A DNA stretch of 64,000 nt, from positions 310,001-374,000 of the forward strand of contig NZ_CP172404.1 of the NCBI RefSeq assembly GCF_048213115.1. The letters are read 5' to 3'. Both the position numbers and the translations under genes were made by a program. This document shows positions 32,131 to 41,536 of the stretch, in pieces. Every line of letters starts with the position of its first letter. The first letter of the stretch is position 1. The stretch comes from Niveibacterium terrae (GTDB taxonomy: Bacteria > Pseudomonadota > Gammaproteobacteria > Burkholderiales > Rhodocyclaceae). The notes below the pieces were generated by a model, which saw only the letters and a list, made by a program, of their open reading frames with translations, did no database searches and was not told the origin of the DNA.

Positions 32131-33975
32131 TCAGTGCCTGACCCGCTTCACCCACATCTGCAGTGCGATGTTGCCGAAGCGGTCCTGCCAGTCGAGGTAT
32201 TCGTCCTCTCCTTCGCGCCTGAGCGTGTAGCGGATCGGGAAGGCGTTGTCGTCGCCGCTGGCGCGGATCAGCTTGCCGTCGGCAAAGCTGACTTTGGCGT
32301 CGAAAGCGATGTCGGTGGTCTTCTCCTCATTGCCGGTGCCGAAGGCGCTCAGTCTGCCGCGGATCGCGCCGTTATCCAGGCTGTCGAAGCGGACCGTGAA
32401 ACGGCCCTCACCGCCGACGGCTTCGGCCAGCCAGACGCCTTCCCATTCGCCGAGCAGTCGTTTTGCGTTGTCGGCATCGAGCGGCTGGATCTCGCCGGGG
32501 AAGGAGAATGCGGACGGGGGCGGCAGGCTGGCCAGCGCGTCAGGGCTGTCCGCCGGGGCGGGCAGCGCGAAGTCGACCGCCAGGACTTTTCCGCCGCGTC
32601 TCTTTTCAATGCTGCTGTGGCTGACGCGGCCGCCGAAGAAGTAGGCTCCGAGCGGAGCGCCCGAGGCGCTCGGCGCAAAGTAGAGGCGCATGGGCTTTCC
32701 GGCCAGGGCCTGGGCGGTGATCGCGCTGACCAGCGCGTGTTCCATCGAGTGATAGCCGTTCTTCCACTGGTGCTGGCGCAGCTCATTGGGGTCGTGATCG
32801 CCGCTCGCGGAGACGCCTGACCAGACTTCCGGCATTCCGGGCTCGACGAAGTACTTGAACCAGAAGGCCTGGGTTTTGCGGAGGTAGGCCGCCTGGCCGC
32901 GCTCCCTCTGCGCCAGGGTTGCCGCGAGCTGGTCGAGTTCTGCGTAGATCCACCAGTCGTTGCCGGCCTGCACGCCCAGCGAGGTCCAACGCCTGGCCCA
33001 GCTACCGCTGCCCTGGACGTAGGCGTCGCGCAGCAAGGCCCGGCCCTTGTCGCGCGCCCAGGTCGCGAGCTCCGCGTCGCCGAGCTGTTCGGCGGCGAGC
33101 CAGCTCATCCAGAAGGCCTTGCCGCTGTGCCCGAAGTCGTTGTGGCGGGCTCCGGGCTGAGCGGAATCGGGATTGCCCAGGGTGCCCTGGCAGCGCGGTT
33201 TCTCGCCGGCGCAGAACTGGCTCCGGATCGCTCCGGTCAGGCGGCGCATGTCGGCCTTCCAGCGCGCCTTCATCGGCTCGGGCAGCAGTGGCGTGATCAG
33301 GATCATGTAGGCGTTGAGCGGGTCGAGCTGGGCGACCAGCTCGGCCTTGTCCGCTTCCGGGCCGGCCAGAGCCCACTTCATCCGTCCCCGGGCGGGGTCG
33401 AAGTAAGTCATCAGGTGCTGGTGCAGGCGATCGAGGTCGGCCAGCGTCGCCGCGTCGCGCGTCAGGTAGTAACCGACCGCCAGCGCGGTTCCGGCGTAGG
33501 CGATGTCCTGGGCCGTGCGCAGTTCGGGCGCGGGCAAGCCCTTGCCGTCCTGCCAGTAGGTGACCGGGCTGCCGGTCTCGGGGTCGAGCGCGCGGCTGCG
33601 GATGTCGCGGACGCCGGCTTCGGCCAGCACCAGCAGACGCGGATCGCCGGTCAGGTGAAAACCCATCCCGTAGGCGAAGACCTGGCGGGCCTGCATCCGG
33701 ACATAGTCGCGGCCCAGTTCGGAGCGTATCCATTCGGGCGCGTTCTTCAGCTCGGCACAGGGCGCGTTTGCCGCATACGCTGAACCGTCGTGGCAGCGGA
33801 AAGTCGGAAAGCGTCCGAGCGGTGCGCCCTGAGCGCCACTCTGGGTCCACCAGGGCAGAAGATCGCTCTTCGCGTGGCGAACCCAGGAGGCTGCATCGCC
33901 GAGGGCGGGGGCGGCGTTGGCGATTCCGGAGAGGGCCAGCACCAAGGCCAGCGAAAGACTGCGCGTGAGACTCAT
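32131..33975 (-). CDS. secreted protein, probable (alpha/alpha)-barrel
   Basis: 614 aa from the ATG at 33975. Residues 1-22 are a signal peptide (LALVLALSGIANAAPA). The body (about 40-450) is a series of helix pairs with aromatic and His residues (QVFAYGMGFHLTGDPRLLVL, KNGYHSMEHALVSAITAQAL), reminiscent of N-acylglucosamine 2-epimerase-like toroids. The C-terminal ~120 residues form a beta-rich domain (RFTVRFDSLDNGAIRGRL, LDWQDRFGNIALQMWVKR). It may act on an extracellular sugar, but no catalytic residue can be named safely. Confidence 0.7.
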   Translation of the reverse strand: MSLTRSLSLALVLALSGIANAAPALGDAASWVRHAKSDLLPWWTQSGAQGAPLGRFPTFRCHDGSAYAANAPCAELKNAPEWIRSELGRDYVRMQARQVFAYGMGFHLTGDPRLLVLAEAGVRDIRSRALDPETGSPVTYWQDGKGLPAPELRTAQDIAYAGTALAVGYYLTRDAATLADLDRLHQHLMTYFDPARGRMKWALAGPEADKAELVAQLDPLNAYMILITPLLPEPMKARWKADMRRLTGAIRSQFCAGEKPRCQGTLGNPDSAQPGARHNDFGHSGKAFWMSWLAAEQLGDAELATWARDKGRALLRDAYVQGSGSWARRWTSLGVQAGNDWWIYAELDQLAATLAQRERGQAAYLRKTQAFWFKYFVEPGMPEVWSGVSASGDHDPNELRQHQWKNGYHSMEHALVSAITAQALAGKPMRLYFAPSASGAPLGAYFFGGRVSHSSIEKRRGGKVLAVDFALPAPADSPDALASLPPPSAFSFPGEIQPLDADNAKRLLGEWEGVWLAEAVGGEGRFTVRFDSLDNGAIRGRLSAFGTGNEEKTTDIAFDAKVSFADGKLIRASGDDNAFPIRYTLRREGEDEYLDWQDRFGNIALQMWVKRVRH

Positions 33976-34107
33976 GACGACTCCATGGTGGCAGAGGAAA
34001 TGTCGCGAGTCTGAACGGGCAGTCGGAATTCGAACACCGCATTGCGACGGGCGGGCGTTCCGGGGTGCCAAATGCTGCCAGGCGGCGCGAGACGCCGGAC
34101 GCTCCTC

Positions 34108-35541
34108 TTACAGAACGTGGACCTTGGCGGTGTTGCCGGGCTGGGCCAGCCAGCGCGCGAAGAGGCGGAAGACGTCGAGGTCGAAGCGGCGCGGTGCCTC
34201 AAGACTGAGCAGCTCGGCCGCCTCGGCTTCGTCGTGGGCGCTGCCGAGCAGGCACCAGCGGTCGAAGACGTGGGTCGCCGCGTGGCCGCTCGGCTCAAAG
34301 ACTTCGCGGATCGCGACCGGGCCTTCCCAGGGCCATAGCCTCATCTTCAGCGGCACCAGTGCGACCGCGAGGCGGGCATCGTGCTCGGCCGCGTTTTCCT
34401 GGCCGGCGCAGACGCCGTTGCAGCGGCGCAGGCCGTGCGCCTGGCAGGGACCTTCGCCGAATTCCAGGCCGACCCGCTGCGGGCAGAGCCGGTGCAGAAG
34501 GGCGAGTTCGCGCAGCGCGTTCTCGGCTTCGCGTTCGCCGCGGAAGGCGCCGAAACAGCGGCCCCACTCGGAAGGATCCGAGCCGGCGAGCTCTTCCAGA
34601 GACAGCACCGGAGACGCGTCGGCATCGGTGAGCCAGCGCCAGCCCAGCGCACGGTTCGGGTATTTGTCCGGTGCGTAGCGGCGGGCGAGGCGGTGTTCGA
34701 TCAGCTGGGCATCGAGTTCGCCGGCGGCGACGACCGCTTCGACCCGCTTGACCTGGGCGGCGAGCTTCGCGCTGCGCGGATCGCTGCGGCCGGTGAAAGT
34801 GCCCAGCACTTTCGAGCGCAGGTGGGCCGTATGGCCGACCTGGAGCAGACCGTCCTCGCCGTTCAGGAACAGATAGACGCCGGGCGCTTCGGGCAGCGCT
34901 TCGAGATCGCCCTGGGGCAGGACCGGGATGGCCGCCGCGGCGCTCGACGCGCGCTCCATCGCGGCGACGATGCGCTCGGTGGCGTGCTCGGCGACCGCAT
35001 CCTGCAGGAAGCGCCAGACCAGTTCGGCGTCGGTCAGCGCGCGGTGTCTGTCCTCCACTTCGTAACCCTGACGCGCGATGATCGCGTCGAGGCCGTGGCG
35101 CGGAAGATGCGGAGCGAGCGCGCGCGAGAACTTGACCGTGCACAGCACCGGAGGGTCGAAGCGGACGCCGCGCTCGGCGAAGGCCGCGCGCAGGAAGTTG
35201 AAGTCGAAGCGGGCGTTGTGGGCAACGAAGATCGCGCCGGCGAGCCGTTCGGCGACCTCGTCGGCCAGCGCGCGGAAATTCGGCGCGCCGGCGACCATCT
35301 CGTTGCTGATGTGCGTGAAAGCCTGGATGCGTGCCGGAATCGGCATCTCAGGATCGACGAGCGACGACCAGCTATCGACGCAGCGTCCGCCTTCGATGCG
35401 GACGATCGCGATTTCGGTGATCCGGTCGCGGTTCGGGTCGGCGCCGGTGGTCTCCAGGTCGACGATCACCAGCGGGCGTTCGAAGAGCGGACTGGCGGCG
35501 AGCAGGGAAGGGTCGGTCGTTGGGGGGGCGGAGAGGATCAT
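34108..35541 (-). CDS. DnaQ-like 3'-5' exonuclease fused to GIY-YIG domain
   Basis: 477 aa. N-terminal DEDDh exonuclease (about 22-185): Asp28 and Glu30 in VDLETTGAD, Asp113 in HNARFDFNFL, His166 and Asp171 in HRALTDAE. From about 215 a GIY-YIG domain follows, GVYLFLNG (221-228) and LRSKVLGTF with Arg242. The YIG motif reads LQVG, so its Tyr is Gln234. The rest resembles the UvrC/Cho N-terminal region (CQAHGLRRCNGVCAG). The fusion is a known Cho-like repair family. It may start at the ATG at 35541, just downstream of the DUF3460 gene. Confidence 0.9.
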   Translation of the reverse strand: MILSAPPTTDPSLLAASPLFERPLVIVDLETTGADPNRDRITEIAIVRIEGGRCVDSWSSLVDPEMPIPARIQAFTHISNEMVAGAPNFRALADEVAERLAGAIFVAHNARFDFNFLRAAFAERGVRFDPPVLCTVKFSRALAPHLPRHGLDAIIARQGYEVEDRHRALTDAELVWRFLQDAVAEHATERIVAAMERASSAAAAIPVLPQGDLEALPEAPGVYLFLNGEDGLLQVGHTAHLRSKVLGTFTGRSDPRSAKLAAQVKRVEAVVAAGELDAQLIEHRLARRYAPDKYPNRALGWRWLTDADASPVLSLEELAGSDPSEWGRCFGAFRGEREAENALRELALLHRLCPQRVGLEFGEGPCQAHGLRRCNGVCAGQENAAEHDARLAVALVPLKMRLWPWEGPVAIREVFEPSGHAATHVFDRWCLLGSAHDEAEAAELLSLEAPRRFDLDVFRLFARWLAQPGNTAKVHVL

Positions 35542-35593
35542 GCCCAGGTTCGGAGAGAATGACCCGGGCGAGCCCGGGCGGGGTAGGACGGAA

Positions 35594-35779
35594 TCAGTTG
35601 CTCTGATACGGATAGGGCTTCTGAGCGATTCGCGATTCGGCGTTGCGCTTCGCTTCTTCGGTGGTTTGGGGGTTGTCCCACCACAGGGCGCGGCCTTTGC
35701 GCTGTTCTTCGCGTTCTTCCGGGTGCTTGTCCAGCCACTCGCGGATGAATTTCGTGTGCTCGGATTCGTAGATTGCCAT
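35594..35779 (-). CDS. DUF3460 family protein
   Basis: 61 aa from the ATG at 35779: MAIYESEHTKFIREWLDKHP, then RKGRALWWDNPQTTEEAKR and QKPYPYQSN. This is the full pattern of DUF3460, a short protein found mainly in Betaproteobacteria, function unknown. It lies between the cyclase-like gene and the DnaQ fusion on the same strand and is probably co-transcribed with them. Confidence 0.85.
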   Translation of the reverse strand: MAIYESEHTKFIREWLDKHPEEREEQRKGRALWWDNPQTTEEAKRNAESRIAQKPYPYQSN

Positions 35780-35846
35780 CAGTTGCCCCACCCTGATCCG
35801 GATCGCGGACCGGCGGTCCGCCGGCGACAGGATAGCGCAAAGCGCC

Positions 35847-36746
35847 TCAGTTCTGGCGGACTTCGAAGCTGACCATCTCGCTTTGGCCGTCCCCTTCGAC
35901 CGAGAAACCGCAGCCTATCCGCCCCGCTTCGGGCAGAGCGACTTCTTCGCGCTTGAGCATCACCTCGGACTCGTCTTCGGCGCGCACGAAAGTGCCGTTC
36001 GAACTCTGGTCGATCAGGAAGAAGGCACCGCGTCGCCACTCGATCCGCGCATGGTGGCGGGAGGCGCGCCGGTCGAGCACGACGATGTCGTTGCCTTCCT
36101 CGCGCCCCATCAGCAGGATGGGGTGGGATTCGGCGACGATGTGGGCGATGCCGCGGTGACGCAGCACGAGGCGCAGCCGGGGGTTCGGTGCAAGGGCGGA
36201 GGGTTCGCTGGCCGGGATCGCTTCCGCGCCTTCGGTCGCGGTGAGCTCGAAGAGCGGGATCTCGCTGCCCTCGTGGCGGAAGCCGGCATCGGGGAGGGCC
36301 GAGATCAGCGGGCGCATCGCTTCCGACAGATGGAGGGCCAGCTCGCCGCTGAGCAGAGCCTGACCGGGGCGGGCGTATTCGGCGAGGCGGGAGGCCAGCT
36401 CGGCGGCGATGCCGGCCGGCTCGGCCCCGTCGGTGCGCAGCTCGCCGCAGGCCATCCCGATTTTCAGTCCCAGCGTGATCCCGGAGACCGGAGGCAGGCG
36501 GCGCACTTTCTCCTGCATGTCGCTGGCGGCTTCGAGGGCGCCATCGGCGCGGCTGAACGCTGCGATCAGCCGGTTGCCCTGGTCGAGCAGCGCGCTGCCG
36601 TGATGAGCTTCGACGGTGCGCATGATCCGGTTGCGGGCCCGATCCAGCGCGCGCTGGGCTTCGAGCTGGCCGAGTTTTTCGGCCAGTTTCTGGTTGCCGA
36701 GGATCTCGGCAAATAGCACGCAGTTGAGTTCGGACGAATTCGGCAT
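35847..36746 (-). CDS. class III cyclase-like domain plus FHA domain
   Basis: 299 aa cytoplasmic protein. Residues 8-170 follow the adenylate/guanylate cyclase fold (CVLFAEILGNQKLAEKLGQL; HHGSALLDQGNRLIAAFSRA; GIAAELASRLAEYARPGQAL), but the metal residues are changed: Glu14 where the first Asp is expected, and Asn58 where IGD has the second. It is therefore probably not a cyclase. Residues 190-290 are an FHA domain (LMGREEGNDIVVLDRRASRH, then NGTFV), which binds phosphothreonine. It may be a signalling adaptor for a Ser/Thr kinase not seen here. Confidence 0.85.
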   Translation of the reverse strand: MPNSSELNCVLFAEILGNQKLAEKLGQLEAQRALDRARNRIMRTVEAHHGSALLDQGNRLIAAFSRADGALEAASDMQEKVRRLPPVSGITLGLKIGMACGELRTDGAEPAGIAAELASRLAEYARPGQALLSGELALHLSEAMRPLISALPDAGFRHEGSEIPLFELTATEGAEAIPASEPSALAPNPRLRLVLRHRGIAHIVAESHPILLMGREEGNDIVVLDRRASRHHARIEWRRGAFFLIDQSSNGTFVRAEDESEVMLKREEVALPEAGRIGCGFSVEGDGQSEMVSFEVRQN

Positions 36747-36804
36747 CTTGTGGTTGGCGAAGCAAACAATGAACGGAGTGGCAGCGTCGCTATCAGGATA
36801 GCTT

Positions 36805-37749
36805 TCAGCTGGCCTCGGGGGAATCGAAATCCGCGCTGCCGCCGCGGCCTATCTCGGCGATCGGGATCGTCGAAGCCTGTGCGGGCATCTCGTCGTGATC
36901 GAAGGCCAGGTCGCCGCCCGCATCGCCGCGCTTGAGTCCCTTGAAGTCGAAAAGCTGCTGATCCTGCAGGTGGGACGGCACGATGTGGGTCAGCGACCGG
37001 CTCAGCGACAGGATACGTCCGGGGAAGCGCTGATCCCAGTCGTTGAGCATCGCCTTGATCTGCTTTCGTTGCGCGTTTTCCTGGGAGCCACACAGGTTGC
37101 ATGGAATGATAGGGAATTCCAGCGCGTTTGCGTAGCGGGTAATGTCGCGCTCGCTGCAATAGGCCAGAGGGCGGATCACGATGTTCTGGCCGTCGTCGCT
37201 GCCCAGCTTGGGCGGCATCGACTTGATCCGGCCGCCGAAGAACATGTTCAGGAACAGCGTTTCCAGCATGTCGTCGCGGTGATGGCCCAGCGCGATCTTG
37301 GTCGCGCCGATCTCGCGGGCGACCCGGTAGATGACGCCGCGGCGCAGCCGCGAGCACAGCGAGCAGGTGGTCTTGCCTTCGGGGATCTTGGCCTTGACGA
37401 TCGAATAGGTGTCTTCCTCGACGATCCGGTATTCGACGCCGAGCTTCTCAAAATAGGCCGGCAGCACGTCGGCCGGGAAACCGGGCTGCTTCTGGTCGAG
37501 GTTCATCGCGACGATGCGGAAATCGATCGGCGCTTTCTCGCGCATCGCCAGCAGCAGCGACAGCAGAGAATAGGAATCCTTGCCGCCCGAGCAGCACACC
37601 ATCACAACATCGCCGTCCTCTATCATGTTGAAGTCGCCAATCGCTTGGCCAACCTTGCGTTCGAGGTATTTTTTCAGGCGCAGGAATGTGTTGGAGAGAG
37701 CCGGCTTGTCTTCCCCAGAGAGTATCTCTTCCACAGCAGCAGAATCCAT
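36805..37749 (-). CDS. ttcA: tRNA 2-thiocytidine synthetase
   Basis: 314 aa. Thiolates C32 of certain tRNAs using ATP and an iron-sulphur cluster. PP-loop SGGKDS at 54-59; cluster cysteines in CSLC (129, 132) and CNLC (217, 220), with the usual one or two of the pairs binding the cluster. GHHRDDMLETLFLNMFFGG is the second family block. The start MDSAAVEEIL at 37749 is preferred over the extension to 37956. Its ATG overlaps the ATG of the divergent amidase gene (CATG). Confidence 0.93.
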   Translation of the reverse strand: MDSAAVEEILSGEDKPALSNTFLRLKKYLERKVGQAIGDFNMIEDGDVVMVCCSGGKDSYSLLSLLLAMREKAPIDFRIVAMNLDQKQPGFPADVLPAYFEKLGVEYRIVEEDTYSIVKAKIPEGKTTCSLCSRLRRGVIYRVAREIGATKIALGHHRDDMLETLFLNMFFGGRIKSMPPKLGSDDGQNIVIRPLAYCSERDITRYANALEFPIIPCNLCGSQENAQRKQIKAMLNDWDQRFPGRILSLSRSLTHIVPSHLQDQQLFDFKGLKRGDAGGDLAFDHDEMPAQASTIPIAEIGRGGSADFDSPEAS

Positions 37750-38563
37750 GACAAAACAAGCAATTATAAGGCCCAGCGGCCCGGGCAGGGGGATTGCTCG
37801 GGTCGCGCGCAAAATTGGCCGGATCCTGTTCTTACCGCTTCTGGCTTTGCAGCCCCTCGCGGCGCAGGCGGACTGCTCGGTCGCGCTCGATGTCGGCCAC
37901 TTCCGCGAGAAGCCCGGAGCGACGAGCGCCCGCGGGCGGACCGAGTTCTCGTTCAACCTCGCTCAGGCCGTCGCGATCCGCACAGCGCTGCGTGCGCGCG
38001 GCTGCACGGTCGATCTGATCGGGGCCGGCGGCGATGCGGCGGTGCTGCGCGCGCGCACGGCCATGGCGCCGGATCAGGCGCTTTTCCTGTCGATACACCA
38101 CGATTCGGTCCACGCCGATCTGCTGCAGAGCTGGCGTTACGAGGGGCGCAGCCTTCTCTACAGCGACCGCTTTTCGGGTTTTGCGCTCTTCGTCTCGCAC
38201 GAGAATCCCGACCTCCCGGGCAGCCTTGTCTGCGCGTCGGCGATCGGCGAGGCGCTGCGCGGCCGGGGGCTCGCCCCTTCGCGCTATCACGCCGATCCGG
38301 ATCTCGGTGAATCCCGGCTCTTCCTCGACGAGGCGAACGGCGTCCACGCCTACGATGGCCTCGCGGTCTTGCGCAGCGCACGCCAGAGGGCGGTGTTGCT
38401 CGAAGTCGGAGTCCTCGTCAACCGTGCCGACGAGCGTCGTTTGGCCAGGCCCGAAGGCCGCGCGGTGGTCGCCGCCGCGGTTGCCGAGGGCGTCGTGCGC
38501 TGTCTCGCCGAGCCAGCAAAAATTGTGCCGCCACAGATGCCCGCCAGCCCCGCGCTCCGGTAA
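37748..38563 (+). CDS. N-acetylmuramoyl-L-alanine amidase (Amidase_3)
   Basis: 271 aa. An N-terminal hydrophobic stretch (RILFLPLLALQPLAAQA, about 25-41) after a basic region acts as signal peptide, so the enzyme is periplasmic. The zinc site is VALDVGHFREKPGA (His), GRTEFSFNL (Glu) and FLSIHHDSV (His), and the catalytic Glu is in AVLLEVGVLVN. It cleaves peptide stems from murein. The only ATG before the signal sequence is 37748, giving an unusually long n-region and no Shine-Dalgarno. A non-ATG start further in is possible. Confidence 0.85.
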   Translation: MTKQAIIRPSGPGRGIARVARKIGRILFLPLLALQPLAAQADCSVALDVGHFREKPGATSARGRTEFSFNLAQAVAIRTALRARGCTVDLIGAGGDAAVLRARTAMAPDQALFLSIHHDSVHADLLQSWRYEGRSLLYSDRFSGFALFVSHENPDLPGSLVCASAIGEALRGRGLAPSRYHADPDLGESRLFLDEANGVHAYDGLAVLRSARQRAVLLEVGVLVNRADERRLARPEGRAVVAAAVAEGVVRCLAEPAKIVPPQMPASPALR

Positions 38564-38603
38564 GCTCTCGCCCATTCCCGAATCCACTGCGAAAGCTTTA
38601 TCT

Positions 38604-40268
<1,665 letters not shown>

Positions 40269-40287
40269 GCGAAGCGCGTCCGGCCAT

Positions 40288-40317
40288 CAAAGAGCCCGCC
40301 GCAAGGCGGGCTCTTTG
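40288..40317. terminator. bidirectional terminator
   Basis: CAAAGAGCCCGCC (40288-40300) pairs with GGCGGGCTCTTTG (40305-40317), loop GCAA, between convergent ettA and the PepSY gene. Confidence 0.8.
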
Positions 40318-40335
40318 CCGTCTGCGAGCAAAGGG

Positions 40336-41523
40336 TCAGACCAAGCGTGCCTTCAGCGCTTTGCTCTGTCGCGCGCGGCGTTTTCGTGCCCAGATGACCA
40401 GGCCGGTCAGGCTGAGCCCTGCCACCGCGAGCCCGCAGACCGAGACCAGGATACGTCCCGGAATTCCGAGGATGCGACCGGAGTGCAGAGGGTACATTGC
40501 CTGCAGAACCAGGTCGCCGCGAGTCCCCTGGCCGGGGATTTCGCTTGCGAGCAGGCGCCCGTCATTGGCGTCGAAATAGAGCCACGGGGTGCCAAGGCTG
40601 CCTTCCTCCCCAGGGGCGAAGAAGCCGACGCCATACAGGCCAGCCTGAGACGCGGCGAAGATGCCTCCCGGAGGACGGCGCCAGCCGCGCCGCTCAGCTT
40701 CCTGTCGTGCCCGTACCTCTATCGCGGCGTAGCCCAGCATCGCCGGCCCCGGAGGCTGGGTACGCTGGCGTGCCGCCACTTCGAAGGGGGAGGGACTCAG
40801 TTTGGAGAACAGCGATACGAAGGGGCGGGCGACCGGATCACGCAGATTCATTGCGACCGAGCTGGCGGCCAGTACCAGCAACAGTGGGAAGAGCCAGACC
40901 CCGCCAGAGCGGTGCAGATCGAACTTGAATCGGTAGCCTCCGGCCTTCCAGCGAAAAGCAAAACTCTGTCGCCAGCTGCGCAGACTTGGAAACGAGATCC
41001 AAAGCGCGACAAAGCAGTCTATGACCCAGGCGATCGCCAGCCCCCCCATGAACAGCGTGCCCGTTTCCCTGCCTGCCACCGTGGGTAGGTGCAGCGAGTA
41101 GTGTAGTTTGTAGAGAAAGGGCAGCAGGTTCTCTCGTGCCAGAGAGAACTTGCCCCAGTCGCGGCGGCCGAGCACCGCGCCGCTGACCGGATCCAGCGCG
41201 ACCTGACTGTAAGCGAGCGGATGGGGGATCCCCGTTTGGGGATCCGGCCGGGCTTCGACATAGACAAGCAGCGCCTTACCCGGCTCGACGGCCAGAGGTA
41301 GATAGCGCACCCGCAGCCGTGGCTCGGCCTTCTCCAGCCTTGCCGCCAGCTCAGCGGCGGACAGCAGGGGCCCCGTTGTCGGTGCCGTGAAGAAGCCAGG
41401 GTTGAGCCAGGCATCGATCTCATGATTCCAGGCGATGATCGATCCCGTCAGTCCAGAGACGAAGAGAAAGACCGCCGCCGTCAGGCCGAACCAGCGGTGC
41501 AGGCGCACGAGCAAGGGACGCAT
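40336..41523 (-). CDS. PepSY-associated transmembrane protein (PiuB-like)
   Basis: 395 aa inner-membrane protein. MRPLLVRLHRWFGLTAAVFL followed by FVSGLTGSIIAWNHEID is the start of PepSY_TM proteins. Four membrane helices are seen, at about 10-30, 160-185, 208-226 and 358-380, with conserved His residues (LHRW, KLHYSLHL, DLHRSGG, PLHSGRI) that may bind haem. Such proteins sit beside TonB receptors and are thought to reduce or release iron from siderophores. It is 13 bp downstream of the receptor gene, so the two form one Fur-controlled operon. Confidence 0.88.
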   Translation of the reverse strand: MRPLLVRLHRWFGLTAAVFLFVSGLTGSIIAWNHEIDAWLNPGFFTAPTTGPLLSAAELAARLEKAEPRLRVRYLPLAVEPGKALLVYVEARPDPQTGIPHPLAYSQVALDPVSGAVLGRRDWGKFSLARENLLPFLYKLHYSLHLPTVAGRETGTLFMGGLAIAWVIDCFVALWISFPSLRSWRQSFAFRWKAGGYRFKFDLHRSGGVWLFPLLLVLAASSVAMNLRDPVARPFVSLFSKLSPSPFEVAARQRTQPPGPAMLGYAAIEVRARQEAERRGWRRPPGGIFAASQAGLYGVGFFAPGEEGSLGTPWLYFDANDGRLLASEIPGQGTRGDLVLQAMYPLHSGRILGIPGRILVSVCGLAVAGLSLTGLVIWARKRRARQSKALKARLV

Positions 41524-41536
41524 CGCTTTGCTTCCG

